Assembly: GCA_028280305.1 (NCBI GenBank)
Contig: JANQMC010000167.1
Location: 1-64,000 of the forward strand
Length of the DNA stretch: 64,000 nucleotides
Direction of reading: 5' to 3'
From: Pelagibius sp.
GTDB taxonomy: Bacteria; Pseudomonadota; Alphaproteobacteria; Kiloniellales; Kiloniellaceae
Positions 28,869 to 37,757 of this stretch are shown one piece after another. The position numbers and the translations under genes were made by a program. Position 1 is the stretch's first letter. The number at the start of each line of letters is the position of its first letter. The notes beneath the pieces were generated by a model. That model was not told where the DNA came from and did not search any database. It worked only from the letters and a program-made list of their open reading frames with translations.

Positions 28869-30209
28869 ATGAACCCCTGGCGATCCTTCTGGCGGCAAAG
28901 CAGGGGCAGCCTCGCTGTCCTGCTGCCCGTGTTTCTGATGCCCATGTCGGCTGCGGCCTCGGAGCCTGTCACCGATGATACCCTTCGGCAGGCTGGCGCC
29001 CTGCTGCGCGCCACGGCCGCCGAGTTGTGCCCGGCAGTCTTCACAGATCCGCAGAACCTTGCGGTCGAGGCTGCGGGCCCGCTGCAGGGCTATGGGGTGG
29101 GCTCCGTCAACGACCGCGGTCCGGCGGCAGCCTGGGTCAGGCGGGAAGTGCTGTTGGAGAAACCCGGCAACGATCTGACACTCACCCTCGAAGCGACGCG
29201 CGCGGGTGGCACGCTCCGCCGGCTCTCCTTCACCGTGCTCGGCCAAACCGGCGAGCGCCCGCTGATGACCGCCTTGGCCGATGGAAACTGCAGCATCCAT
29301 CACGGCCGTGCCTTGCAGTATGACGATGGGAGCAGTGCCGACACCCTGCTCCACCTCACAGCGGACCTGACGCAGATCGAATCCACCGAAGCGCTGAACC
29401 CGCCGGTTCCGGCGGGCAAGGACCCCGGCGGCGTCACCGTCGCCCATATCGACAGCGGCGTGAACTACCTGCTGCCGGAGATAACGGCACGACTGGCCCG
29501 CGATGAAAAAGGAAGGGCCCTCGGCCGCGACTTCTGGGACCGCGACGACAGGCCTTTCGACGGCGACACCGGACGCTCCCCCTTTTTTCCGATCCGTCAC
29601 GGAACGCCGGTCGCGAGCCTGCTGGTGGACGAGGCGCCCGATATCCGCCTCCTTCCCTACCGCTACCCGCGCCCGGACATGACCCGCATGGGTGAGATCG
29701 TCTCGGCCGCCGCTGCCGCGAAGGCGCGCGTCGTTGCGCTGCCCATGGGCAGCCGGCAACGCGAAGACTGGGAGAGCTTCGCCGCCGCCGCGGAGCGTCA
29801 CAGCGATTTGCTTTTCATCGTCTCGGCCGGTAACGACGGGCGCGACATCGACGCCAATCCGCTCTACCCGGCCAGCCTTGCCTTGGAGAACATGATCGTC
29901 GTCACCTCCGCCGATGCCTTCGGGCGCCTGGCCGCCGGCTCCAACTGGGGCGCGACATCGGTCGATCTGATGGTGCCGGCCGAACAGCTCGAGGTCATCG
30001 ACTATCGCGGCGCCCGGGGCCGCGCCTCCGGCTCCAGCTATGCCGTCCCGCGGGTGGCGGCCCTGGCGGCCCGCCTGTCGGCCGCCCATCCGGATTGGCA
30101 GGCGGCGGAGTTGAAGCGAGCCATACTGGCACGCGCCGTGACTCCCTTGCAGCGCGGCGCGGCGAAGGTTGCGGCCGGATGGATTCCCAATCCAGCCGAA
30201 GACGACTAG
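28869..30209 (+). CDS. Secreted subtilisin-family (S8) serine protease
   Basis: This 446-residue protein has a signal peptide (about 1-31, ending MPMSAAAS) and a pro-region, followed by a peptidase S8 domain. The catalytic residues are D195 (VAHIDSGVN), H244 (RHGTPVAS) and S390 in SGSSYAVPRVAA. The serine motif differs from the common GTSMAAPHV. The oxyanion asparagine is in SAGNDG. I prefer the ATG at 28869 because it gives a clean signal peptide; an in-frame TTG at 28836 is possible. The gene converges on a trypsin-like protease gene with only two bases between the stops. Confidence 0.87.
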   Translation: MNPWRSFWRQSRGSLAVLLPVFLMPMSAAASEPVTDDTLRQAGALLRATAAELCPAVFTDPQNLAVEAAGPLQGYGVGSVNDRGPAAAWVRREVLLEKPGNDLTLTLEATRAGGTLRRLSFTVLGQTGERPLMTALADGNCSIHHGRALQYDDGSSADTLLHLTADLTQIESTEALNPPVPAGKDPGGVTVAHIDSGVNYLLPEITARLARDEKGRALGRDFWDRDDRPFDGDTGRSPFFPIRHGTPVASLLVDEAPDIRLLPYRYPRPDMTRMGEIVSAAAAAKARVVALPMGSRQREDWESFAAAAERHSDLLFIVSAGNDGRDIDANPLYPASLALENMIVVTSADAFGRLAAGSNWGATSVDLMVPAEQLEVIDYRGARGRASGSSYAVPRVAALAARLSAAHPDWQAAELKRAILARAVTPLQRGAAKVAAGWIPNPAEDD

Positions 30210-30211
30210 TT

Positions 30212-31372
30212 TCAGTTGGCCAGCTTCGGCGGTCTGGGCGGCGGCTGGTTCAGGAAACGCTCGGCAGCCGGGGCGGTCTGCGGATTGACCACCTTCAGCC
30301 GCTCGAAGGCCCGTTGGGCCAAGGCGGTATCCCCCGCCCAGGTGCCGGCCTGAATGGCGAAGCGCAGCACCTGCAGATCATCACCCGCCCGTTCCATCAA
30401 CCAGTACAGATGGGGCAGTTCGGCCTCATAGTCGCGCAGCAGATGATGGGTGATCACCAGACCCAGGCGTGTGTTGATCGCATTGGGGTCTTCAGCAAGG
30501 CCCCGCTCGAAAAGCGCCACCGCCGCTTCGCCGGCACCGCCACGGCCCAAGGTCTGCCCGGCAAGATCGAAAAGCTGGCGATTCCCGCTGCGTCCGCAGG
30601 CGGTGGCGATGGCCTTGGCCTGCTGCGCATCGAGCCGGTCACGGGTTGCCTGATTATTCTCGATCAGCGTGGTGCAGATACGGATCGCCGCACCGATCTC
30701 GGCACTTTCTTCGGCAAAGTCGGGACCGCTTTTCTCTTCCAGCGCAGCCAGTGCCGTCGCCGGGACGGCCTCGAAGCGGCCCTCGCCACCGGAAGCGACG
30801 ATACCCACAAGGTAGCCCTCGGCGTTCACCAGCGCACCGCCGCTGTTGCCCGGCTGGCTGTAGGCGGTGTGGTGCAGACGGGCCAGGGAATGGTCCTGCG
30901 CCGGCAAAGCCGTCACCGCACCCGCGTCATAGGCACGGATCTGCTGCCGCCCGACATCGGCGCCAACGGTAAAGAGCGCGCTGTCGGGCTGCGCCTCGGC
31001 CACCGCGAGACTGGGTCCGGGCGGCAGACCCCCCGCCTCCAGGAAAACCAGATCGGCGCGGTAGCCACTGGGGACCACCTGCGCCGTTATCGGCGTGCCG
31101 TCGGCCAGAAAAAGCGTCACATCCTTTTCGTCCGCCACCACATGGCGGGCCGTCACGAGGCGGTGCGGCCCGATCCGCACGGCTGAGCCAACCGGATCGA
31201 AAGCGGAGATCGCAAAGACGGCGCTGCGCGAGTCGCAGACAGCTTCCGGCTGATCGCAGGCGGCAAGCTGCGCAGCGGCCGGTGTTGCGCCGAGCAGCGC
31301 CAGAACGACAACGGCAAAGGATAGGAGCCGCCGGGCCGCAACAGCTCTTGAGCTTATGGCGAAAGCCGCCAT
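30212..31372 (-). CDS. Secreted trypsin-like (S1) serine protease with helical repeat tail
   Basis: This 386-residue protein has a signal peptide (RRLLSFAVVVLALLGATPAA, about 14-33) and a chymotrypsin-fold domain. The catalytic triad is H77 (TARHVV), D107 (YRADLVFL) and S167 (QPGNSGGALV). The segment from about 220 to 375 looks TPR-like (AVALFERGLAEDPNAINTRLG, ALAQRAFERLKVVNP) and may bind partners. The C-terminus is proline-rich. It starts five bases after the glyoxalase gene ends, so those two are probably co-transcribed. It has no PDZ domain, so it is not a DegP. Confidence 0.85.
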   Translation of the reverse strand: MAAFAISSRAVAARRLLSFAVVVLALLGATPAAAQLAACDQPEAVCDSRSAVFAISAFDPVGSAVRIGPHRLVTARHVVADEKDVTLFLADGTPITAQVVPSGYRADLVFLEAGGLPPGPSLAVAEAQPDSALFTVGADVGRQQIRAYDAGAVTALPAQDHSLARLHHTAYSQPGNSGGALVNAEGYLVGIVASGGEGRFEAVPATALAALEEKSGPDFAEESAEIGAAIRICTTLIENNQATRDRLDAQQAKAIATACGRSGNRQLFDLAGQTLGRGGAGEAAVALFERGLAEDPNAINTRLGLVITHHLLRDYEAELPHLYWLMERAGDDLQVLRFAIQAGTWAGDTALAQRAFERLKVVNPQTAPAAERFLNQPPPRPPKLAN

Positions 31373-31377
31373 GGAAT

Positions 31378-31818
31378 CTACCAGCTTCCCGTGTTCTCCA
31401 TCGAAGACCAGGGCTCGGCCGGTGCCAGGTTGTCGCCTTTCTGGAGCAGTTCCACCGAAATGCCGTCGGGCGAGCGCACAAAGGCCATGTGGCCGTCACG
31501 CGGCGGGCGATTGATCACCACGCCGCCGTCCTGCAGTTTCTGGCAGAGCCCGTAGATGTCATCGACGACGTAGGCCAGATGCCCGAAGTTGCGGCCGCCG
31601 TCATAGTCTTCGGGATCCCAATTGTAGGTCAGTTCGACCAGGGGCGCCTTTTCCTCCCGGGCCCGGTCCTCATCCTCCGGCGCCGCCAGAAAGATCAGGG
31701 TGAAGCGGCCTTTCTCGCTGTCCATACGGCGGACTTCCTTGAGCCCGAGGAGGTTGCAGTAGAAATTCAAAGAAGCGTCCAGGTCTTTCACCCGAACCAT
31801 GGTGTGCAGATAGCGCAA
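31378..31818 (-). CDS. gloA: Lactoylglutathione lyase (glyoxalase I)
   Basis: This 146-residue VOC-fold protein isomerises the methylglyoxal-glutathione adduct to S-lactoylglutathione. All four metal ligands are visible: H5 (LHTM), E62 (VELTYNW), H80 (FGHLAY) and E123 (ISVELLQ). The short loops match the bacterial nickel-type enzyme. The start is a TTG at 31818 with a good AGGGAGAG ribosome site; no other start is upstream in frame. It precedes the trypsin-like protease gene by five bases. Confidence 0.93.
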   Translation of the reverse strand: MRYLHTMVRVKDLDASLNFYCNLLGLKEVRRMDSEKGRFTLIFLAAPEDEDRAREEKAPLVELTYNWDPEDYDGGRNFGHLAYVVDDIYGLCQKLQDGGVVINRPPRDGHMAFVRSPDGISVELLQKGDNLAPAEPWSSMENTGSW

Positions 31819-31976
31819 GAGCTCTCCCTTTCAATCGGTTGCGGCGCCACCGGGACCTTATCGGAGCACTGTGCCTTGTCAAAGCACTGGGATGGTATCG
31901 CCGCGCGTCTGTCGTCTTGCCCCGCGACCGGGGGCGCAACCTCTAAAATAGGCGCAAGCGGCGAAATCGCAAACCT

Positions 31977-34124
31977 TCAACCGAGATCCGGCGTTCCCAA
32001 GAGGCCAGGAACCGACGGCACCTGATCCAGGGCCCATTTCATCTGCTGCCTTTCAAAGGCAGACAGGTCCCCGGGGACGACTTTGTTGGACAAGGGAATG
32101 CCGCTTTCGATATCGCGAAGCTGCTGATCCAGAATCAGGTCCAACAAGATGCGATGGGCTTCCAGCAGATTGTCGATGGTCTCCTCGGAAGCAAGGCTCA
32201 GCGCCCGAAAGGCCTTGAAGCGCTCCGGCGTCGAACGGACTGTCAGGCTATGCCGCAAGGCAAGCACCCGGGCGGCGGAAAACAGCGGCATGATGCCACC
32301 GAGCTTCAGGTCGACGCGGCCGTCGCGGGTCTGCAGGCGGCCGAACCAGCCAACCGGCAAATCGAACCGGCTGGCATTCAGCGCCAGCAGGTTCAGGAAG
32401 GTCCGCGACTTTCCGGCGATTTCCAGGGCTTCCCGGCGCAAGCTGTCGGCCAGTGCGACATCACCGTGCACCGGGACCGCATCGAAAAAAATGTCGCAGT
32501 TCAAGATATCCTCGGGCCGGGAGCGGGAGATCCACGAGCGGACAGCCTCGCGCCAACCCTCAAGATCCTTGCGCCAATTGGCCTTTGAGGCCATCACGCC
32601 GCCCTTGCAGTAGACCACCCCGGCATCGTTCAGGATGTCGGCGACGCGCTGCCCCAGTTCCTCGAACCATTGATCGGCGCTACCACCGGCAGCCCCTTCG
32701 CTGAAAACGATGGCATTGTCCTGATCCATGGCCAGCAGGCTTTCACCCCGTCCGCCGGAGCCGAGCACAAGCATGGCGTAAGGCACAGGCGGCCCGCCCT
32801 TGCCGTCGCCGGCCATATCACGCTCCGCCAGTTCACAGGCCCGCCGCGTCAAAGCCCGCAACTCCCGCGAGATGATGGCCGCAACGTCGCGGGCATCGAC
32901 ATCCTCGTGCACCAGCACCCGGGCAATGGTGGTCAGATCCGACCAGATGCGCCCGAGTTCGGCCGAGCTATCCGCCGCCTCGATCGAATCGCCGAGAGAC
33001 ACCGCATCTTCAGCGCGCTGGCGCAGCAGGTCGCGGGCGGAGAGCGCACCGACCAGCTCTCCCGACGGATCGGCGACACCGAGATGGCGAAAACCCTTGG
33101 TGGACATGCGCGAAAGCGCCCGGTAGACGAATTCGTCGCTGCCGATGGTGACCAGGGGAAATTGGCCGAAAGCCGACACCGGCTGCTCAAGCGCCGCGGC
33201 ACCCCTGGCATCAAGAGCCCGCAACACGTCCCGCTCTGTGACGATGCCGTAATTCTCGTCTTTCGACCCGGCATCTGCAGCAGTGGGCGCAATGAAGAGC
33301 GAGCTGACCTTCTTCCCCGCCATCATCGACAGCGTTTCCCGCAGGCTGGCATCAGCCGCCACGACCAGCGGCGGCGCGGCCATGATGTCCGCAACGCGGT
33401 GGCGATAGGGGAAACTGTCGACCTGCGCGAATTCCGCAACACGCGACCGGCCGGGCTCATCATCGCCCCCGACGCCCTGCCAGCCGGCCTTGGCCTCTTC
33501 CTCCAGGCGGGCGGTGAGAGAGCGGCAGCCGCGTTCCGCCTCGGCAAGGGTGGAAATGCCCCGCTTGCGCAGCAGGGGGATCAAAGACAGGAAAATCTGC
33601 GCCGTCAGCACGGCATCGCCGAGGGCGCGGTGACGGTCCCTGACCTTCAGCCCGAGCCAGGCAGCGATGGTTTCAAGAGAGGGATCGGGCAGGTTGGGAC
33701 CCAGCAACTGGACCAGGTGCCGCACGCAAAGGCTGCGCGGCGCCTGCCAGGGCATGGCATTCCTTTCATGCTCGGCCTTGAGGATCGCCAGGTCGAAGCC
33801 GATGGAAAACCCGATGACCACCGCCGGTCCGCTCCATTTCACGAAATCCCCCATGGCTTCGGCAAACCCGGGGGCCGCGGCCACATCGGCATCGCCGATG
33901 TGATGGATTTCCGAGGAGCCCGGCGGGATTGCGATCCCGGGATTGACCAGCGCCGAGTAGGTTTCGACCTCCTCTATCCAGCTGCCACTCAGGCGCACGG
34001 CACCGAATTCGATAACCCGGTCCTGTGTCACATTCAGGCCGGTAGTCTCCGTGTCCAGGACCACCGCCGGCAGGGCAGCCAGCGGCAAGGCCGAAATACT
34101 CGTCTGTGTGCTTACAAAGCTCAT
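31977..34124 (-). CDS. Exonuclease-CBS-DUF294 nucleotidyltransferase fusion protein
   Basis: This 715-residue protein joins three modules. Residues about 15-195 are a DnaQ-like 3'-5' exonuclease (LDTETTGLN with D24 and E26; GFSIGFDLAIL; HRALGDA). Residues about 235-370 are two CBS domains (RVADIMAAPPLVV; GIVTERDVLRAL; LGVADPSGELVGALSARDLL). Residues about 370-700 are DUF294 with a nucleotidyltransferase motif (GSGGRGESLLAMDQDNAI) and its helical partner. CBS pairs usually sense adenine nucleotides. DUF294 proteins often sit beside acetate or carboxylate symporters, as here. I chose the ATG at 34124; an extra 12 residues upstream are possible. Substrate is unknown. Confidence 0.86.
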   Translation of the reverse strand: MSFVSTQTSISALPLAALPAVVLDTETTGLNVTQDRVIEFGAVRLSGSWIEEVETYSALVNPGIAIPPGSSEIHHIGDADVAAAPGFAEAMGDFVKWSGPAVVIGFSIGFDLAILKAEHERNAMPWQAPRSLCVRHLVQLLGPNLPDPSLETIAAWLGLKVRDRHRALGDAVLTAQIFLSLIPLLRKRGISTLAEAERGCRSLTARLEEEAKAGWQGVGGDDEPGRSRVAEFAQVDSFPYRHRVADIMAAPPLVVAADASLRETLSMMAGKKVSSLFIAPTAADAGSKDENYGIVTERDVLRALDARGAAALEQPVSAFGQFPLVTIGSDEFVYRALSRMSTKGFRHLGVADPSGELVGALSARDLLRQRAEDAVSLGDSIEAADSSAELGRIWSDLTTIARVLVHEDVDARDVAAIISRELRALTRRACELAERDMAGDGKGGPPVPYAMLVLGSGGRGESLLAMDQDNAIVFSEGAAGGSADQWFEELGQRVADILNDAGVVYCKGGVMASKANWRKDLEGWREAVRSWISRSRPEDILNCDIFFDAVPVHGDVALADSLRREALEIAGKSRTFLNLLALNASRFDLPVGWFGRLQTRDGRVDLKLGGIMPLFSAARVLALRHSLTVRSTPERFKAFRALSLASEETIDNLLEAHRILLDLILDQQLRDIESGIPLSNKVVPGDLSAFERQQMKWALDQVPSVPGLLGTPDLG

Positions 34125-34210
34125 TGGCCAGAACTCATTGGCGCTTCCCCCGCCGCGCAACGCGCCGCTTACTATAGGGCCAAACGGCCTGTTTCAGGAT
34201 TTGATCCGGA

Positions 34211-34882
34211 TCAATTGCCCGATGGCCGAAAGCTGCTTAGATCCCCCGCAACACGTGAACTGTCGATACGTTTTTCAAACTGGGCGCGCACGTCCCGCCA
34301 GGCGAACTTGATGGAGTTTTCGACGATTTCCTTGTCTTCACGCTTCAGGTTCGGCGCAATCGGCGCCCATTTGTAGAGCGCGGCGGGGCTTGCGGTGAAG
34401 AGATGCCGCACCGGCAGATCGCTGTACCAATCCACAAAGGCCAGACGCTTTTCGAAATCAGCCAGGGAGTCGGATACCGAGAAAGCTTCGATGTTGCGGG
34501 CCTGTTCCGCGTTATCCGCCAGTCCGCGCTTCAGACAGCGAAGCGCCAGGTCACAGTAGACCTTATCGTCCACCGCCTCGGCCTGCAGGGATCGGATTGC
34601 TGCATAGACCGAGAGGTCTGAAAGACAGGCCACATAGATGTTGATTTTGGCGATATCGATGGAGGCAATCAGAACGTCATCTTCGAACATACTCGGATAG
34701 CGCGTACCCATCCGCGCCTTAAGATAGCCGTAGAGGGACTTTTGAGCGATGAAAGCCGCCCGCGTGGAAACGAAGGAACACACGCCATCGACGCTGTCGA
34801 TGGGCCCCGAGTCGCGCCGGATGGTCAAGCGGGCGACAAGCTCCGGGAGAAAAGCAACCACTTTCTTCAGTAACGGGTTCAC
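34211..34882 (-). CDS. Conserved protein of unknown function upstream of the DUF294 fusion
   Basis: This 223-residue protein has no signal peptide or clear membrane segment. I cannot assign a function. Conserved-looking stretches are RLTIRRDSGPIDSVDGVC, RAAFIAQKSLYGYLKARMG and TRYPSMFEDDVLIASIDIAK, followed by a helical second half. I recall similar proteins in other alphaproteobacteria, always unannotated or loosely labelled. It lies 86 bases before the exonuclease-CBS-DUF294 gene on the same strand and is divergent from the DUF4212/SSS symporter pair, so it may belong to that transport-regulation module. Confidence 0.75.
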   Translation of the reverse strand: MNPLLKKVVAFLPELVARLTIRRDSGPIDSVDGVCSFVSTRAAFIAQKSLYGYLKARMGTRYPSMFEDDVLIASIDIAKINIYVACLSDLSVYAAIRSLQAEAVDDKVYCDLALRCLKRGLADNAEQARNIEAFSVSDSLADFEKRLAFVDWYSDLPVRHLFTASPAALYKWAPIAPNLKREDKEIVENSIKFAWRDVRAQFEKRIDSSRVAGDLSSFRPSGN

Positions 34883-35111
34883 GCCGCAAAGTCCCTTTTC
34901 CGGCGGGGTTCAGCGTGTTGTTTCGCCGCAGCGATCAAGTTCAACCATAGGATCATCGTAGTCGGTACTACTAAGGTTTTCATTTTCGTACAATCATGAT
35001 CTACTCCCACTGCTTTGCGTTGAGCGTTCGAGTATTGGGATAGATTCGAGCAAGCACTTGCGAAGTCCTAATGATTTAAGCCATCGAAAGACGGCACTAG
35101 GGGGAGTAAAC

Positions 35112-35375
35112 ATGTCCGACATAAGCAGTGAAGCCAAAGCGCGCCACTGGTCCAGGACCCGTGGCCTGACGATTTTGGTTCTAGTGATCTGGGCGATCTT
35201 CGCCTTCATCCTGCCTTGGAATGCAAAGGCATTGAATGAAATTTCCTTCCTTGGCTTTCCTCTTGGGTACTACCTGATTGTCCAGGGATCGCTGATCGTT
35301 TTCGTCCTGCTGATTTTCTTCCAGAATTGGCGCCAGGATGCGATCGACGATGAAGCCGGCGTCGGCGAAGAATAA
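35112..35375 (+). CDS. DUF4212 small subunit of sodium/substrate symporter
   Basis: This 87-residue protein has two transmembrane segments (TILVLVIWAIFAFILPW, about 21-37; LGYYLIVQGSLIVFVLLIFF, about 51-70) and a charged C-terminus (FQNWRQDAIDDEAG). The pattern is diagnostic of the DUF4212 partner of VC_2705-type SSS symporters. I chose the ATG at 35112 with GGGGAG upstream. It ends 16 bases before the symporter gene, so the two are co-expressed and probably form one membrane complex for acetate or another short carboxylate. Confidence 0.9.
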   Translation: MSDISSEAKARHWSRTRGLTILVLVIWAIFAFILPWNAKALNEISFLGFPLGYYLIVQGSLIVFVLLIFFQNWRQDAIDDEAGVGEE

Positions 35376-35391
35376 GGGGGGCTAGATCGCC

Positions 35392-37209
35392 ATGATTAAA
35401 GGGAGCTTTATCGAAAACCTCGGCCGGGTGTATGCGATGTACACCGGCGGTTTTCTCGTCTTCGTCGCGTTGATGGCCATCCTTGAACAGATGGGTGTCG
35501 GTGCCGACACGATCGGCATTCTCTTCGTTGCCTTCACAGTCGTCATCTACGCCTTGATCGGCTGGCTGTCGCGCACCATGCAGGTCGATGCCTATTACGT
35601 CGCCGGGCGCGAAGTGCCCGCCGTCTACAATGGCATGGCGACGGCGGCGGACTGGATGTCCGGCGCGTCCTTCGTCGCCCTGGCCGGCGGCATCTACTTC
35701 GGCGGCTACGGCTATCTGGGCTTCATCGTGGGCTGGACCGGCGGCTACGTGCTGGTGAACTCGCTGATGGCGCCATACCTGCGCAAGTTCGGCTGCTACA
35801 CGGTGCCGGATTTCATCGGTACGCGTTACGGCGGCAATGTCGCCCGCTTCTGCGCCGTTGTTATCCTGGTGGTCGCCTCGTTCACTTATGTGACGGCACA
35901 GATCAACGCCTCGGGCACCATCGCCGCGCGCGCCCTGCACATCCCGTTTGAGTTCGGCGTCTGGATTGGCCTGCTCGGTATCCTGCTGTGTTCGATGCTC
36001 GGCGGTATGCGGGCGGTGACCTGGACCCAGGTGGCCCAGTACATCGTGCTGATTATCGCCTATCTGGTGCCGGTTTTCTGGATGTCGAACAAACAGGGCT
36101 TCGGGATGATCCCGCATTTCTCCTACGGGGATGCGGTCGCCCGGATCCAGGAGCTGGAACCCCTCGTCAGTCTTGGGGTTGCGGCAACGGAAAGTGCGCC
36201 CTTTGGCGGTGTCAGGATTCTGACCACGCCGCACAACGACCCGCAGGGCGGCATGGACTCCTGGAAGTTCGTCTCCCTGGCCTTCTGCATGATGGCAGGC
36301 ACGGCTTCTCTGCCGCACATTCTGATGCGTTACTTCACGACGCCGTCGGTTCGTGCAGCGCGCAAGTCGGTCGCTTATTCGCTGTTCTTCATCTTCCTGC
36401 TGTACTTCACAGCGCCGGCCCTGGCCACGCTGACGAAGCTGCAGCTTCTGGATCCAACCCTGCCGACGGCAATCATCGGACAGTCCTTTGAAGCCGTGAA
36501 AAGCCTGGCCTGGGTGCAGAACTGGGAGAGCGTGAACATGCTGTGGCTGTCAGACAGCAACGGCGACGGCATCCTGCAGCTGAACGAGTTCTTCATGCGG
36601 CCCGATATCGTCGTGCTGGCAACGCCGGAAATCGCCGGACTGCCTTACGTGATCTCCGGTCTGGTCGCCGCTGGTGGCTTGGCGGCCGCCATGTCGACCG
36701 CCGACGGCCTGCTGCTGGCCATCGCCAACGCCCTCAGCCATGATCTCTACTACAAGATCATCGACCCGAAGGCGGACACGAAGCATCGTCTCGTCGTTGC
36801 CCGCATCCTGTTGGTGGGTATCGGCTGTGCGGCCGCCCTGGTGGCGAGCCTTCAGCTCACCGGTATCCTGGGTGCGGTGGCCTGGGCGTTCTGTTTCGCG
36901 GCATCAGGCTTGTTCTTCCCCTTGGTTCTGGGGGTCTGGTGGAAGCGGGCCAATACCCAAGGGGCAATCGCCGGTATGATCTGCGGTTTCGTTGCGGGTT
37001 CGGCCTATCTCTACCTGATCCACAACGGCATCATTGAGCCGATCTATGCGATCGACGGCCTGCGGTTTGCCCTCATCGGCATGCCGGTCAGCCTGATCGC
37101 CATGGTGGTGGTCAGCCTGATGACCCCGGCACCCGATGCCGAGACCCAGGCGATGGTGGACGAGGTTCGTATCCCCTCCGGCGGAACGATCCTCGACGCA
37201 AAACACTAG
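35392..37209 (+). CDS. Sodium:solute (acetate-type) symporter, VC_2705 subfamily
   Basis: This 605-residue integral membrane protein has about 13 hydrophobic segments and belongs to the SSS family. ALIGWLSRTMQVDAYYVAGREVP and GMATAADWMSGASFV (partial motifs near 55-90) and AAAMSTADGLLLAIANALSHD (near 430) mark the acetate-permease-like group. Residues 388-399 (DSNGDGILQLNE) form a canonical EF-hand loop between membrane segments. It follows the DUF4212 gene and is divergent from the DUF294 fusion. The substrate is probably acetate, propionate or pyruvate. A strong terminator follows. Confidence 0.92.
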   Translation: MIKGSFIENLGRVYAMYTGGFLVFVALMAILEQMGVGADTIGILFVAFTVVIYALIGWLSRTMQVDAYYVAGREVPAVYNGMATAADWMSGASFVALAGGIYFGGYGYLGFIVGWTGGYVLVNSLMAPYLRKFGCYTVPDFIGTRYGGNVARFCAVVILVVASFTYVTAQINASGTIAARALHIPFEFGVWIGLLGILLCSMLGGMRAVTWTQVAQYIVLIIAYLVPVFWMSNKQGFGMIPHFSYGDAVARIQELEPLVSLGVAATESAPFGGVRILTTPHNDPQGGMDSWKFVSLAFCMMAGTASLPHILMRYFTTPSVRAARKSVAYSLFFIFLLYFTAPALATLTKLQLLDPTLPTAIIGQSFEAVKSLAWVQNWESVNMLWLSDSNGDGILQLNEFFMRPDIVVLATPEIAGLPYVISGLVAAGGLAAAMSTADGLLLAIANALSHDLYYKIIDPKADTKHRLVVARILLVGIGCAAALVASLQLTGILGAVAWAFCFAASGLFFPLVLGVWWKRANTQGAIAGMICGFVAGSAYLYLIHNGIIEPIYAIDGLRFALIGMPVSLIAMVVVSLMTPAPDAETQAMVDEVRIPSGGTILDAKH

Positions 37210-37234
37210 CGTCAAAGACTGAAATGAGTGAACC

Positions 37235-37268
37235 TCGGGGGGCGGAGATTTCCGTCCCCCGATCTTTT
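37235..37268 (+). terminator. Strong rho-independent terminator after the symporter gene
   Basis: A 12-pair stem (TCGGGGGGCGGA with TCCGTCCCCCGA, one G-T wobble) has a 4-base loop and is followed by TCTTTTT. It starts 26 bases after the symporter stop and separates it from the small membrane-protein gene. Confidence 0.93.
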
Positions 37269-37324
37269 TGGCCCTGATGTAGTTACACTCGATCCCTTCG
37301 ATGAGAGCACTTGGATAAGTCCGG

Positions 37325-37678
37325 ATGAGCGACTCGATTGCCTTCCTGCCGCTCTGGGTCCTGGCCCTCGACTACGTCCTGGGTGTGATCATGTGGACGC
37401 TGATCGGCCGCGTCGCCATGAACCTCTTCCTGCCGGAAGATTCGAACTTCTTCTTCATGAAGGTCTTCGTGAAGGGGACTAACCCGATCATCCGCGCCTT
37501 TCGGCCGATCACGCCGAGTTTTCTGCTCGACCCCCTGGTGCCGCTTTACGTCGCCTGGTTCTTTTTCATGATCCGCTTTTACCTGATGCCCTGGCTTCTC
37601 GGCTATTCGGTCATGGGCATGTTGTCGTTTCCTCTGGAAGGGGAAATCGCCGGCGCGATCTGGGAAACCTTCAACTAG
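37325..37678 (+). CDS. Small integral membrane protein, possibly YggT-like
   Basis: This 117-residue protein has hydrophobic segments at about 7-30 (LPLWVLALDYVLGVIMWTLI) and 70-98 (VPLYVAWFFFMIRFYLMPWL). Between them is a charged loop with FRPITPSFLLDPLVPLY, which recalls the YggT family of unknown membrane proteins. No enzymatic motif is visible. It stands alone after the symporter terminator and converges on the exported protein at 37758. The gene is supported by membrane topology and composition; the function is unknown. Confidence 0.7.
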   Translation: MSDSIAFLPLWVLALDYVLGVIMWTLIGRVAMNLFLPEDSNFFFMKVFVKGTNPIIRAFRPITPSFLLDPLVPLYVAWFFFMIRFYLMPWLLGYSVMGMLSFPLEGEIAGAIWETFN

Positions 37679-37757
37679 CCTGCTTGGCCGCAAGGAGACC
37701 GCGCAGGGCTGACGCGCATCCGCCAGCCGTGCACAGCTCTTTCAGTACCTCTTTTCT

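Noticed and set aside
35050-35061. GCAAGCACTTGC upstream of DUF4212, similar to the LacI operators at 11.7 kb
   Set aside because: A 12-base match with one difference is not rare enough in 64 kb, and no LacI-type gene is nearby; probably chance.
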